NCBI RefSeq assembly: GCF_000373105.1
Contig: NZ_KB890419.1
Span: 1-64,000 of the forward strand
Direction of reading: 5' to 3'
Source of the DNA: Neolewinella persica DSM 23188
GTDB taxonomy: Bacteria > Bacteroidota > Bacteroidia > Chitinophagales > Saprospiraceae
Length of the DNA stretch: 64,000 bases
The notes under the pieces were generated by a model that saw only the letters and a list, made by a program, of their open reading frames with translations, had not been told where the DNA came from and made no database searches. The translations under genes and the position numbers were made by a program. Shown piece after piece: positions 7,934 to 16,391 of this stretch (position 1 is the stretch's first letter; every line of letters begins with the position of its first letter).

Positions 7934-8959
7934 ATGAACAGGTGTTACATTACAGGTGCCGAAATAACCGAGGAAAACAAGTCGGTTGAGCATATAATAC
8001 AGAACTTTTTAGGAGGGAAATTGAAGTCCAGTTCAATATTATGTGAGGAGGGGAATAATAGTTTAGGTGATACAATAGATGCCGAATTGTCACGGCAAAT
8101 ATATCTTCCAACGTTACTTAAAATCAAGAGAGAAAATGGAAAACCTAGAAAAATACGTGGCTTCAATAAGGAAGGGAGGCAATACAACTATGTGGATACC
8201 GGGATAGCTAAAAGGGCTCCGTCGAAACCAATTATATCACAAGATGAAAATGGGAAAGAAGTTTGGGAATTCCAGGAATCTCAAGAGAAGGATGTTATCA
8301 AAGCTATTATGAAGCGCAACCCTGGAATGTCTGAGGAAGAGTTGAAAAAGAGGTTAACTTATACTCAATTGAATAAGCCCGAAGAAATTTTTTTTGAAAA
8401 CCACCTTAACGTTATTTCAGGAAAAGACGCTTTTAGAGCTATTGCTAAAATTGGCGTAAACTTTTATTGTTGTAACGGGGGAGACTATGGTCAAATCAAT
8501 CAATCAATCGATTTTGTTAAAGGTAATGTGGATGATGAGTTTCCATGTGTTAGGTACTACTACCCAGAGGAAGTCTACAGTAGAACAAATGAAAAAGAAA
8601 TTTCCCATGTATTGAGGTTAGTCGCGGACCCTGTTGAAGGTGTTGCATACTGCTATATTGAGCTATTTAATGCGCATAATTTTTTAGTAACGCTGTCGCT
8701 GAATTACTCGGGTGAAGCTCTGGATGCTACTTATGTATTTGACGTGACCTCAACTGAGGTTCTGGATAATACAACAAGAGATCTAGACTTGACTAAGAGA
8801 GATTTAATGTTGTTGCCACATCCAGCTCCATCAGATGTAGAGCAAAAGTATTTTGAAAGGCAAGATCGGTTAGCTCAGCTTATGGGGATCGAAATAACTA
8901 GGAAGTCCGCAGATGAAGTGATGAAATTTCTTCCCAATAGTGGGAAAGGGAAATTGTAG
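7934..8959 (+). CDS. HNH-endonuclease-like protein
   Basis: From the ATG at 7934 the product has 341 residues. The first 60 carry an HNH-type pattern: CYITGAEITEENKSVEHIIQ supplies a CxxxG-type opening and the His-containing SVEHI block, and the following EEGNNSLG corresponds to the Asn-containing loop. This layout resembles the HNH_5-like proteins often found in accessory and defence regions. The remaining 280 residues are AT-rich, unrecognised and could bind a target or partner. The longer frame from 7811 adds a hydrophobic leader before the metal-binding motif and lacks a good start context. Only one clear Cys is present at the start, so zinc-stapling is uncertain. DNA cleavage is inferred, not shown. 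Confidence 0.6.
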   Translation: MNRCYITGAEITEENKSVEHIIQNFLGGKLKSSSILCEEGNNSLGDTIDAELSRQIYLPTLLKIKRENGKPRKIRGFNKEGRQYNYVDTGIAKRAPSKPIISQDENGKEVWEFQESQEKDVIKAIMKRNPGMSEEELKKRLTYTQLNKPEEIFFENHLNVISGKDAFRAIAKIGVNFYCCNGGDYGQINQSIDFVKGNVDDEFPCVRYYYPEEVYSRTNEKEISHVLRLVADPVEGVAYCYIELFNAHNFLVTLSLNYSGEALDATYVFDVTSTEVLDNTTRDLDLTKRDLMLLPHPAPSDVEQKYFERQDRLAQLMGIEITRKSADEVMKFLPNSGKGKL

Positions 8960-9080
8960 CGTATTGCTTTGACACACACATTGGTCATGCGACGGTAAGG
9001 TTCATGCTCTGATTTTGGGTTTACATTTCCTCCTTTGTGAAGAGTCGCTTCTGTTTGTTTTTTTTAAGCTATTTTGAATA

Positions 9081-9377
9081 ATGGAACACATTTTACCAAC
9101 ATGCCTAATGATCTTGTCAGGCCTTATGTTCTATATTCTTCGTCAGCACAGTTTTCGGGGGAAGGATATACAGAATCGAAGCCTCGAAAAAAAATCGTTC
9201 GTTGATGTTTTTGAAGCCGCAAAAGAGGGGGTGAAGTTACCCGAAATAGAAGAGGAGAGAGAGCAAAAAGCTTTTGAGGAAGAATGGTATACTCGAAATC
9301 AACCGTTAGTGTCATCGATCGCATTTTGCGCTTTTTTGGTTGGAACATTCTGGAATCTAATCTTAGCTCTTATGTAG
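9081..9377 (+). CDS. Small two-helix membrane protein
   Basis: The product has 98 residues. A first membrane helix lies at about residues 5-20 and a second at 79-97, joined by a charged, Glu/Lys-rich loop of about 55 residues that likely forms a helix. I recognise no family. It sits alone between the HNH gene and the convergent integrase gene, which begins its 3' end 6 bp after this stop. Low GC fits the cargo. Confidence 0.5.
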   Translation: MEHILPTCLMILSGLMFYILRQHSFRGKDIQNRSLEKKSFVDVFEAAKEGVKLPEIEEEREQKAFEEEWYTRNQPLVSSIAFCAFLVGTFWNLILALM

Positions 9378-9383
9378 AGAATT

Positions 9384-10532
9384 CTACTGAAAAAACGCCC
9401 GGCCCGCACTAAGCTGCGCCAACTTAATCCCCCCAGCCAATAGATACTGCTTTAGCGTAACCTCAAACTTCCACCCCCCCAACTGCATGATCTCGCTAAG
9501 CGGGACACCAGACAGAAGCAGATTGGTGGCCGCGCTCCTCCGCGCCGTGTGCGTAGTCACCATTGACGATTTGGGAATGTTCCCACCTCCAGGGCCGGCC
9601 ATATTGGTCAGGATGCCAGCCATGGCCGCGATAGTCTTCAGTTTGCGGTTGGCTTCCTGGTTGGTGTCACCGCTGAGGTTGTAGTTGTTTTTCTTGATCA
9701 GGTCCAGGGCGGCGGGCTTGATGGGGACGAAGCTCACCGTCTCCGTTTTCTCGGCGATGTTCTTATAATAGTGGTGGCCACCGTGCTGGGTGATGTTGGC
9801 TTCGCAGATCCGGACGCTGTCGCCGTAGCGGAGGACCATATAATAGGATACCAGAAACCGATCGCGTTCGCGCTCCAGGCCGGGCCGGCTGCTGAGGTTC
9901 AGGTCGGCGATGGCCTCGATCTCCTGCGCCGTCAGATAAATTTTGTCGTTGGGCCGAATCCGTTCCGCCTTGAAGGTTTTGGCTTTGAAAGCTACGTTGG
10001 TGTGCAGCTCCTGGTCGAGGCCCAGCTGCATGAATTTTTTCAGGTGCTTCACGTGGTTGGCTACGCCGGATCTGCCGGTGCCGGTTTCGCGGAGGTACTT
10101 AGTGAAGTCGGCGTAAAACTTCAGGTTGATGTCTTCGAAGCCGATATCCTTCAGGTCCCGGGCTACGGAGTAAGCCTGAAGCTTATTCCGGAAGGAGATG
10201 AATTTTTTCCAGGTGCCGGGCTTCAGGTCTTCGCGGCCGGCCTGGCAGTCTTCGATGTATTGCGCTACGAATCGAATCAGGGAAGAGCTCAAGCCCAGCA
10301 GCTGGCCTTTAGCTTCCGTCTCTAGGCGGGTGAGGATTCCGTTGATCTTTGCGGCCAGGGGAGCGGTTTTCTTCAGCCGGCCCCGGCGTTCGTCCCATTC
10401 CTTGGGGTGCGCGTGGAATTCTGTTTTCTCAAATCGGCGTTTCCCGTCTGCGTAGATGGAAACTTTAATATTGCAACTCCCGTCACGTCGGGGTTTATAC
10501 TTCCAGAGGATGGCGCGGACGGTCATGGTCAA
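9384..10532 (-). CDS. Tyrosine-type integrase
   Basis: The product has 382 residues, the usual length for Bacteroidetes phage/ICE integrases. The N-terminal part (about 1-90) is the Arm-binding domain, with the familiar DGSCNIKVSIYADGKRR strand pattern. A SAM-like core-binding domain follows at about 100-195. The catalytic domain shows LRYGDSVRI (first Arg), HTARRSAATNLLLSGV (His and second Arg) and GGWKFEVTLKQYLL with the nucleophile Tyr; Trp replaces the second His, as is common. It recombines att sites. The start faces tRNA-Val 165 bp away, the classic arrangement for a site-specific element integrated at a tRNA 3' end. Expression seems to be from the 165-bp gap, which also holds the tRNA terminator. 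Confidence 0.92.
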   Translation of the reverse strand: MTMTVRAILWKYKPRRDGSCNIKVSIYADGKRRFEKTEFHAHPKEWDERRGRLKKTAPLAAKINGILTRLETEAKGQLLGLSSSLIRFVAQYIEDCQAGREDLKPGTWKKFISFRNKLQAYSVARDLKDIGFEDINLKFYADFTKYLRETGTGRSGVANHVKHLKKFMQLGLDQELHTNVAFKAKTFKAERIRPNDKIYLTAQEIEAIADLNLSSRPGLERERDRFLVSYYMVLRYGDSVRICEANITQHGGHHYYKNIAEKTETVSFVPIKPAALDLIKKNNYNLSGDTNQEANRKLKTIAAMAGILTNMAGPGGGNIPKSSMVTTHTARRSAATNLLLSGVPLSEIMQLGGWKFEVTLKQYLLAGGIKLAQLSAGRAFFQ

Positions 10533-10634
10533 CAGTGTTTCAGCGGGTCAACAATAGGATAACAATTGCTCCCAAATGTACACATAAAGCCCTCGTTAAA
10601 CACGAATTGTTTGATAAAAACAGGGCAAAAGAAA

Positions 10635-10667
10635 AGCCCCAACCCAGATTGTTACTGGATTGGGGCT
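10635..10667 (-). terminator. Terminator of the tRNA-Val transcript
   Basis: Read on the minus strand, a 13-bp stem with one mismatch (AGCCCCAATCCAG type) is followed by TTTTCTTTT. It lies about 30 bp past the tRNA 3' end. Confidence 0.75.
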
Positions 10668-10696
10668 GAATTGTCCAACTTTTGTTGGAAATGAAG

Positions 10697-10771
10697 TGGG
10701 CAGTGAGGGGCTCGAACCCCCGACCCCCTCGGTGTAAACGAGGTGCTCTAAACCAACTGAGCTAACCGCCC
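10697..10771 (-). tRNA. tRNA-Val (anticodon TAC)
   Basis: The minus strand reads GGGCGGT for the acceptor arm, AGCTCAGTTGGTT for the D arm, a CCTCG/CGAGG anticodon stem with loop TTTACAC (anticodon TAC), a GGGGTTCGAGCCCC-like T arm, and ACTGCCC with discriminator A. No CCA is encoded. Its 3' end faces the integrase, which makes it the probable attachment site of the island. Confidence 0.95.
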
Positions 10772-10920
10772 TTCTTTAAGGGACCGCAAAGATAATACAG
10801 TCTGACAATACTGTGCAAGTTTTTGTGAAGAATGTTTTAAACCGCCCTTCAATCAGGGTAATGTCAGGAAATCGCAGCGAAGTTGCGAAGTGCCGGGCAT
10901 TGCTCTTTACATACCTTACC

Positions 10921-10941
10921 TTGCATCCTGCGACCGCGCCC
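10921..10941 (-). repeat. Dispersed motif copy b (variant AGGATGCAA)
   Basis: The minus strand reads GGGCGCGGTCGCAGGATGCA followed by AGGTAAGG. It lies 74 bp upstream of the TonB receptor start (11015), in the orientation shared by all copies that precede genes. An octad tract with TGACT-like units follows at 10950-10985. Confidence 0.8.
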
Positions 10942-11014
10942 TTACTGAGTCTGAAGTCAGGTAGTCAAGGAGTCAAACAGTCGTGTGCCTGATGTTCTAC
11001 GCTTAAACACTACC

Positions 11015-13117
11015 ATGAAGCAACACTACTTTCTCGCCCTCTCCCTTTTGTCCCTTTTCGCCCTTTCCCCCTTACTTGGTCAGGATACCCTAAGCTTCGG
11101 CGGTATCTACGAGCTACCCGGCGCGGAAGTCCGCGCCACCTACACCCCGGTATCCCCGCTGGCACAGAGCTTTACCATTGAGGAAGTCTACCGCCTGCCG
11201 GGTACCTTTTACGATCCCGCCCGACTGGTGGCCCTACTGCCTGGGGTAGTGCAAACCAACGACCAGGCCAACCACCTCAGCGTACGCGGTAACACGCCCA
11301 ATGCGAACCTCTGGCGCATTAACGGCCTTGCCATCGTGAATCCCAACCACACCGCCAACGCCGGTACCTTCTACGACTTCCCCACCCTCAACGGCGGCGG
11401 TGTCAATGCCATCTCCGCCCAGATGCTCGACAATTCCGGCTTCCTGGCCGGCGGGCTGCCCGTAGAATACGGCTTCGCCACCGGCGGTACGTTCGATCTC
11501 CGCCTGCGGCCCGGCAGCAAGACCAAACGCAAATACCAGGCCCAGGCCGGCTTCATCGGCTTCGACCTGATGGCCGAAGGGCCGATTGGCGCCTCCGGCC
11601 AAACCAGCTACCTCGTCAACGGCCGCTACAGCTTCACCGGCCTGCTGGCCGATATGGGCGTCGATTTCGGCGGTGAGGAAATCCGTTTTGCTGATTTTAA
11701 TGGGCATTTGCACCATCAGTGGGAAGGGGGGGAACTAAGCCTGTTCGGTATTTACGGCAATAGCAGCAACAATTTTGCCGCGCCGGATCCGGCCGAAGAG
11801 GACCTGACCGAGCAGAAAGAACTGTTCAATATTGATTTTACCAGCCAGTTGTCCATTGTTGGCCTCAGCGCTAGTCAGCAAGTCGGCGCGGGAACGGTTA
11901 CCGCTGGCTTTTCCTATTCGGAGACTGCGCCGGAAAGAGATCAATCTTTTCGGGAAGAAGATAACGGTACTGCAGATTTGCTCGCTAAATACAGGTTCGT
12001 CAACGCCAACTTGCAATACCGCCAGGCCATCAGTGATAAAAGTGAAATTCGGGTTGGTGCGGAGTGGTTGGAGCAATCGGCGCAAAATAATTTTTCCTTT
12101 AATCAGTTTGGGTTCAATGGAGGTACCGAATTTTTTAATTTCTTTACCAGTTCTTCCGCCATTAGCCCTTACGTTGGACTGAAGACCATCATTGGCCGTA
12201 CGACGCTTGACGGTGGATTGCGCTACGAGCGCTACTCCGGGACCATCGAAGGATCCGTCATCGCCCCAAGGTTAAACGCGAGCTTTGGGGTCGGGAAAAG
12301 TCAAATCAACCTGACGGGGGAAGTACTTAGTCGTGCGCCTCTGCTAACCGCTGGCAACTGCGACGGTTGCTTCGGAAGCCGGAAGCCGATTGCTACTTAC
12401 CAGCTTAGTGCCGCTTACGGCACAAAACTCGGAACGATCAATACCAGAGCAACGGTATTCTACCAATATTCCCCGGATGATCTCGCCGCCAACGTAAACG
12501 GTTATTTGGTGAGTGCTTCTTCCGTCCTGGAACCTGATCCCAACCTCAATTTTTCCACCGAGGCACAGAGCCAGCGTTATGGCCTCGAACTGGAGGCAAG
12601 CGGTGGCCTGAAAACTAAGGGATGGTACTACCGGGGTAGCATCACTTTACTCAACGCCGAGACTTTTCAAACCAACGGAGGTTACCAAAAAGACCGCTAT
12701 GCCGTAGATTTTATCACCAAACTGACGCTGGGCCGCGAATGGCCGGGGATGGACCGCAAAGAACGGCAGCGAAGTTATGGACTAAACTTAGCCCTCGTCG
12801 CTCATGGTGGAGAACGCTATGGTACCGTAAATAATGGAGGACGACCATCCCCTATTAATATCCGGCGCTACTTTACTGGACAGTCCCTCTCCGCCGGATT
12901 TGTAAACGACCTCGGCACCTACTTCCGCCCCGACCTCCGCCTCTACAAAACCAAAACCCGCGCCAAAACCACCACCACCCTTGCCCTCGACCTCCAGAAC
13001 GTCGCCGGCATTGAGAACGTCGGTAACGTCTACTACGATGCTTTCCTGGAGCGGCCGAATGAGCGGTTGCAGTTGGGGTTGATTCCGGTGCTGAGCTATC
13101 GAATAGTTTGGCGATGA
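11015..13117 (+). CDS. TonB-dependent receptor
   Basis: From the ATG at 11015 the product has 700 residues with a signal peptide (residues 1-23, cut near SPLLGQ). A plug-like domain at about 30-170 (SVRGNTPNANLWRINGLAIV) is followed by a long alternating beta-strand barrel ending in an aromatic terminal strand, VLSYRIVWR. Unlike many Bacteroidota receptors, it lacks a leading carboxypeptidase-like beta-sandwich, and no SusD partner follows. It imports an unknown substrate across the outer membrane using energy from TonB. The frame could open at 10985, but the Met before KQHYFLALSLL gives a proper signal peptide. It stands alone, convergent with the CBS-domain gene. Confidence 0.88.
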   Translation: MKQHYFLALSLLSLFALSPLLGQDTLSFGGIYELPGAEVRATYTPVSPLAQSFTIEEVYRLPGTFYDPARLVALLPGVVQTNDQANHLSVRGNTPNANLWRINGLAIVNPNHTANAGTFYDFPTLNGGGVNAISAQMLDNSGFLAGGLPVEYGFATGGTFDLRLRPGSKTKRKYQAQAGFIGFDLMAEGPIGASGQTSYLVNGRYSFTGLLADMGVDFGGEEIRFADFNGHLHHQWEGGELSLFGIYGNSSNNFAAPDPAEEDLTEQKELFNIDFTSQLSIVGLSASQQVGAGTVTAGFSYSETAPERDQSFREEDNGTADLLAKYRFVNANLQYRQAISDKSEIRVGAEWLEQSAQNNFSFNQFGFNGGTEFFNFFTSSSAISPYVGLKTIIGRTTLDGGLRYERYSGTIEGSVIAPRLNASFGVGKSQINLTGEVLSRAPLLTAGNCDGCFGSRKPIATYQLSAAYGTKLGTINTRATVFYQYSPDDLAANVNGYLVSASSVLEPDPNLNFSTEAQSQRYGLELEASGGLKTKGWYYRGSITLLNAETFQTNGGYQKDRYAVDFITKLTLGREWPGMDRKERQRSYGLNLALVAHGGERYGTVNNGGRPSPINIRRYFTGQSLSAGFVNDLGTYFRPDLRLYKTKTRAKTTTTLALDLQNVAGIENVGNVYYDAFLERPNERLQLGLIPVLSYRIVWR

Positions 13118-13122
13118 GAGCT

Positions 13123-13241
13123 CGTCGGCCGAGGCGGGAGGTACGACCTGACTCGTCCGCCGAGCGGGTGGTTGCAATCCGGTCGGCGGACGAGTCAGGT
13201 AACGATTCCGCTCCGCTCCATCGTTTCCGCCTCGGCCGACG
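13123..13241. repeat. Nested inverted repeat between convergent genes
   Basis: An outer pair of perfect 15-bp arms (CGTCGGCCGAGGCGG at 13123-13137 and its complement at 13227-13241) encloses an inner pair of perfect 18-bp arms (13146-13163 and 13183-13200) with a 19-nt loop. It begins 5 bp past the receptor stop and ends 3 bp before the end of the convergent CBS gene. It can serve as a bidirectional terminator, but the nested layout is more elaborate than usual. Confidence 0.85.
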
Positions 13242-13244
13242 ACC

Positions 13245-13904
13245 TTAAACATCAAGATAATTCATGAGGTGATCAAACCGCTCCCGCAGCCCATCAGTGA
13301 GCTGCTTCTCGTTGAAGCTGGCCATCACTTTATAATTGAAGCGTTCCAGCGTAGCCAGGATGGCTGCAATGTTCTGGCTGTTGACTTTGATGGTCACCTC
13401 CAGCCGGTTGGTCCCCTCGAAGGAGCGAACGAAGCTGCTCAGGATCACCGCCCCTTCACTTTCCACGATGCGGGAAATTTCGGAGAGACTGTAATCGTGC
13501 CGTAGTACTTCCAACATAACGATGGAGCCTTCGCTGGAGAAAGTGCTGGACTCTCCGAAGTGCCGCAGCAGGTCCTCATTGGTGATCATACCGAGGTAAC
13601 TGCCTTCGCGGTCAATGACCGGTACAACCGTCAACTTGTACTCCGTCAGGATGCGCATCACATCGTAGAGGTGATCGTCGGGGAAGACCGAAGGGGGATG
13701 CACCGGCAGGCGGTAGCTGCTCACGGGCTCGAGCGCATCTGAATCCAGAATGTCATCTTCTGAAATGACGCCAATAAGCTCTCCGGCATCAACGACGGGG
13801 AGGTGGCGAATGTAAAATTCATTCATCACGCCAAGGGCTTCCTCGCCGGTATCGGAGGGGGTGAGGGGAACCAGGGCGTCGGAGATAAGGGATTCAGCGG
13901 TCAT
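13245..13904 (-). CDS. CBS-domain protein with C-terminal ACT-like domain
   Basis: The product has 219 residues. Two CBS motifs occupy about residues 8-60 and 70-125 (HLPVVDAGELIGVISEDDIL and VVPVIDREGSYLGMITNEDLL); together they form a Bateman module that usually binds adenosine nucleotides. The C-terminal 90 residues (SIVMLEVLRHDYSLSEISRI) look like an ACT-type small-molecule domain. Such stand-alone proteins sense energy state or second messengers and act on a partner that is not identifiable here. It is cytoplasmic with no membrane segment. It converges with the TonB receptor, and the gap upstream carries degenerate tandem repeats. Confidence 0.85.
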   Translation of the reverse strand: MTAESLISDALVPLTPSDTGEEALGVMNEFYIRHLPVVDAGELIGVISEDDILDSDALEPVSSYRLPVHPPSVFPDDHLYDVMRILTEYKLTVVPVIDREGSYLGMITNEDLLRHFGESSTFSSEGSIVMLEVLRHDYSLSEISRIVESEGAVILSSFVRSFEGTNRLEVTIKVNSQNIAAILATLERFNYKVMASFNEKQLTDGLRERFDHLMNYLDV

Positions 13905-14002
13905 GGTTAGTTTTCAGTTTTCAGGTGTCAGTTTCAGTAGTCAGGATTCAAGGGGCGGAATCCTGACAGGATAGCTTTCAGGGGTGATTAATAGCGAGGA
14001 GT

Positions 14003-14079
14003 TGAATGCTGAATTCTGAACGCTAAGTACTGAATCCTAAACACTGAACCCTGAGTGCTGACCCTTGAATCCTGACCCT
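14003..14079. repeat. Eleven-unit degenerate heptanucleotide array
   Basis: Seventy-seven bases split exactly into eleven 7-mers close to TGAAYSC (for example TGAATGC, TGAATTC, TGAACCC). The array runs up to the stop codon of the TM2 gene. Related sequence (TCAGTTTCAG-type) fills 13915-13990. Similar heptad or octad tracts occur in many other gaps of the window. Confidence 0.85.
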
Positions 14080-14951
14080 TATCCGAGAAGTCGTTTCTTC
14101 TGTGTAGCGAACTCTCCTTCGGTCAACAGGCCTTTTTCCCGCAGGGTAGCGAGGCGCTGGAGTTGTTCGAGGAGGTCGTCATTAATTTCGGGTAGTTCAA
14201 CCAGGGCTTCCTGCTTGATGGGGTTTTCCAGTACCACTTCCTCGGCGGTCAGGTCGGGGGAGAGACGGAAGCCATTGGCTTCAAAGGCTTCGTAGCGGGC
14301 TTGTACGCGGAGGAAGGCGAGGCTGTCGTGGGTGCGTACGCGTTCGAAATCGGAGAAGCCGAGGGCTACCGCGCGGTCGAGATGGTAGAAGGCCTTGTCG
14401 GCGTCCTCCTCACAGGAGTAGGAGCAGGCGACGTTGAAATGGGAGGCGACGTCGGAGGGGTTTTTCTCCAGCGCCCGCTCAAAGGCGATGATGGCGCGGT
14501 CGTATTCGAAATCCTTAAAGTATCGGAGGCCTGCCTGGCGTTCGGCCACGCCATCATTGGGAACCTGGATGGGGCGGGGAGCCTGAAAGGGGGCCGGGGT
14601 GGCTGACGGTCCGCGGTTGGATCGTTGTGTTTCCCGACGGCGTTGTTCGCGCATCTGGCGTTCGCGCTGGCGCTGTTCGTGGCGGCGCTCCCGGTCAGTC
14701 ATCGGCTTTTGATGGCGGGTTTCCTGCCGGGTCGGCTGCGTAGGGTTGTATTGGGCCTTATTGTACTTAGCGTCAAAGGTCTGCTGGTCCATGCTCAAAA
14801 AAGAGATGGCATCGATCACGCCCAGCACCAGGCCGAGCGGTGGAATGATGAGGTATAGAATACCCAGGCCTACCTGACCAAGGTAAAAGCGGTGTAGCCC
14901 AACGGAGCCACCAAAGAATGCGAGTACGGCCGAGAGATTTTTTTCCTTCAT
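14079..14951 (-). CDS. TM2-domain, TPR and SHOCT membrane protein
   Basis: The product has 290 residues. Residues 1-60 form a TM2 domain: two membrane helices with GLHRFYLGQVGLGILYLI. An Arg/Gln-rich linker (about 75-115) is followed by a TPR-like pair (YFKDFEYDRAIIAFERALEK and the next helix, about 130-210). The last 35 residues form a SHOCT motif (LEQLQRLATLREKGLLTEGEF). TM2 and SHOCT proteins are common but their role is unknown; the TPR suggests a scaffold at the inner membrane. A copy of the dispersed motif lies 95 bp upstream of the start. The gene ends on a heptad array. Confidence 0.85.
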   Translation of the reverse strand: MKEKNLSAVLAFFGGSVGLHRFYLGQVGLGILYLIIPPLGLVLGVIDAISFLSMDQQTFDAKYNKAQYNPTQPTRQETRHQKPMTDRERRHEQRQRERQMREQRRRETQRSNRGPSATPAPFQAPRPIQVPNDGVAERQAGLRYFKDFEYDRAIIAFERALEKNPSDVASHFNVACSYSCEEDADKAFYHLDRAVALGFSDFERVRTHDSLAFLRVQARYEAFEANGFRLSPDLTAEEVVLENPIKQEALVELPEINDDLLEQLQRLATLREKGLLTEGEFATQKKRLLG

Positions 14952-15046
14952 GTGTCACGAGTAAACGACTAAAGAGGCACTTTCGTTCTGAAACTTACGG
15001 ATTTTCGACGGTTGGGTGACAGAGGTCGTTGAATGGATGCTTTTCA

Positions 15047-15066
15047 GGGCGCGGCCGCAGGTGCAA
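15047..15066 (+). repeat. Dispersed motif copy c
   Basis: The sequence matches the consensus GGGCGCGGCCGCAGGTGCAA exactly and is followed by TTTAAAAGCAAAGG. It lies 95 bp upstream of the minus-strand TM2 gene, in the gene-facing orientation, and 36 bp past the end of the SpoIIE gene. Confidence 0.85.
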
Positions 15067-15101
15067 TTTAGGACTTTAAAAGCAAAGGGCAGCACTACCC
15101 A

Positions 15102-16391
15102 CTACCCAGTAAACTCTTCCCCGAAAATCCGACAAGTAAGCACCGTAAGATCATCCGGGAACTCATTGTGCTGCCGGAAGTCGTTGAGCTTCGCTACCAG
15201 GGAATCGTTGAAAGATTTGGCCGAACGCCCGTGCTGCCGCCTGACGTAATCGTAGAGGATTTCCTCATCAAAATTCTCCCCGGCGGGGTTCTGCAGGTCC
15301 GTCAGCCCATCCGTATAGGTAAGGATGAGTGCCTGATGCGGCAGGGTAACGGTGCCAACCTCCAGCATCGGTAATTCATCGATGGTGCCGAGCACCATGG
15401 TGCCCTCCGTGAGCAGTTTGATGCCGCCTTCGTGCACCAGCACCGGAGGAGGGTGTCCGGCGTTAACGTACGAAAGCTCGTGCTTCTCAATGTCGTACTC
15501 GGCCACAAAAAAAGTGACGAAACGCTCCCCGTTGGTGATCTTGTAAACGGCGGTGTTGATCTCTTTTACGAAGTCGTAAAGGCTGGTTCGCTTCTTGATC
15601 AGCGTGTGGAAATTGGCCTGAAAGTTGGCCATCAACAGGGCGGCACTTACACCCTTCCCGGTGAAGTCACCGATACAGAACACCAGCTTCTTGTCGTCAA
15701 ATTCCTGAAAGTCGATGTAGTCACCTCCAACCCCCAACTTCGGCTGGTAGATGGTGCTGATCTCATAAGCGTCCCGCATCGGAAACCGCTCAGGGATGAG
15801 CATTTTTTGGACTTTGGCGCCCAGGTCCATGTCTGCCTCCAGCCGCTCCTGCTCGATCTGCCGGCGGAAGAGCCGCTTGTTCTCAATGGCTACGGCGATC
15901 ACGTTGGTAATGGTGGTGATGATCTGCACCCGCTCAAACATGTCCTCCTCTTCCTCGAATTCGCCGATGAGGATGTAGGCGATGGGCCGCTCTTTGTGCA
16001 ATACTGGCACCACTTGAACGAAGTTGGCGAAAAACGAACCTTCCGGCTCGCCGTCGATCAGCCCCGCCCGGGTAAAACGCTGCATTTCTACACCGAAATC
16101 AATCCGGGGAACTTCAATGTCGTCTAACCCGATGGAGGTGGCAATCAACCATTGTTTGTCATCCGTGCTGTTTCTTACGAACAGGGCCATCCGCGTCAGG
16201 CGAAGTTCCTTGCGCAAAAAGGCGCTGTACATGTCAAAAAGATCCTCCGCCGCAACGTTGTTGTTGATCGCCTGGGTGATCTGCAGCAAGCGCTGCACCT
16301 GCAGCTGGCGCAGGTGTAGTTCACGTTCTAGACTTTGTAAGCGGGTAACTGGTTGAATCATGTGCGGGCGTAAATATAGCACACTACTCAA
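15102..16391 (-). CDS. SpoIIE-type PP2C phosphatase with GAF-like domain
   Basis: The product has 429 residues from the Met at 16391, or 419 from MIQPVTRL at 16361. A short coiled coil is followed by a GAF-like domain (about 45-185), then a helical linker and a PP2C SpoIIE domain. The metal-binding signatures are present: GVGGDYIDF and IGDFTGKGVSAALLMANF, then YVNAGHPPPVL and LTYTDGLTD. Such proteins are cytoplasmic Ser/Thr phosphatases that control anti-sigma or anti-anti-sigma partners, although no partner gene is visible here. Its start overlaps the last 8 bp of the response-regulator gene, so translation is probably coupled and the phosphatase belongs to that signalling module. Confidence 0.9.
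   Translation of the reverse strand: MSSVLYLRPHMIQPVTRLQSLERELHLRQLQVQRLLQITQAINNNVAAEDLFDMYSAFLRKELRLTRMALFVRNSTDDKQWLIATSIGLDDIEVPRIDFGVEMQRFTRAGLIDGEPEGSFFANFVQVVPVLHKERPIAYILIGEFEEEEDMFERVQIITTITNVIAVAIENKRLFRRQIEQERLEADMDLGAKVQKMLIPERFPMRDAYEISTIYQPKLGVGGDYIDFQEFDDKKLVFCIGDFTGKGVSAALLMANFQANFHTLIKKRTSLYDFVKEINTAVYKITNGERFVTFFVAEYDIEKHELSYVNAGHPPPVLVHEGGIKLLTEGTMVLGTIDELPMLEVGTVTLPHQALILTYTDGLTDLQNPAGENFDEEILYDYVRRQHGRSAKSFNDSLVAKLNDFRQHNEFPDDLTVLTCRIFGEEFTG

Noticed and set aside
10697-10771. Second copy of the tRNA-Val 3' end as left attachment site
   Set aside because: I did not find a matching direct repeat within 1-9400 by eye; the left end may be outside the window.
15432-16127. 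Plus-strand frame of 231 codons opposite the SpoIIE gene
   Set aside because: Antisense shadow; the minus-strand phosphatase motifs are clear.
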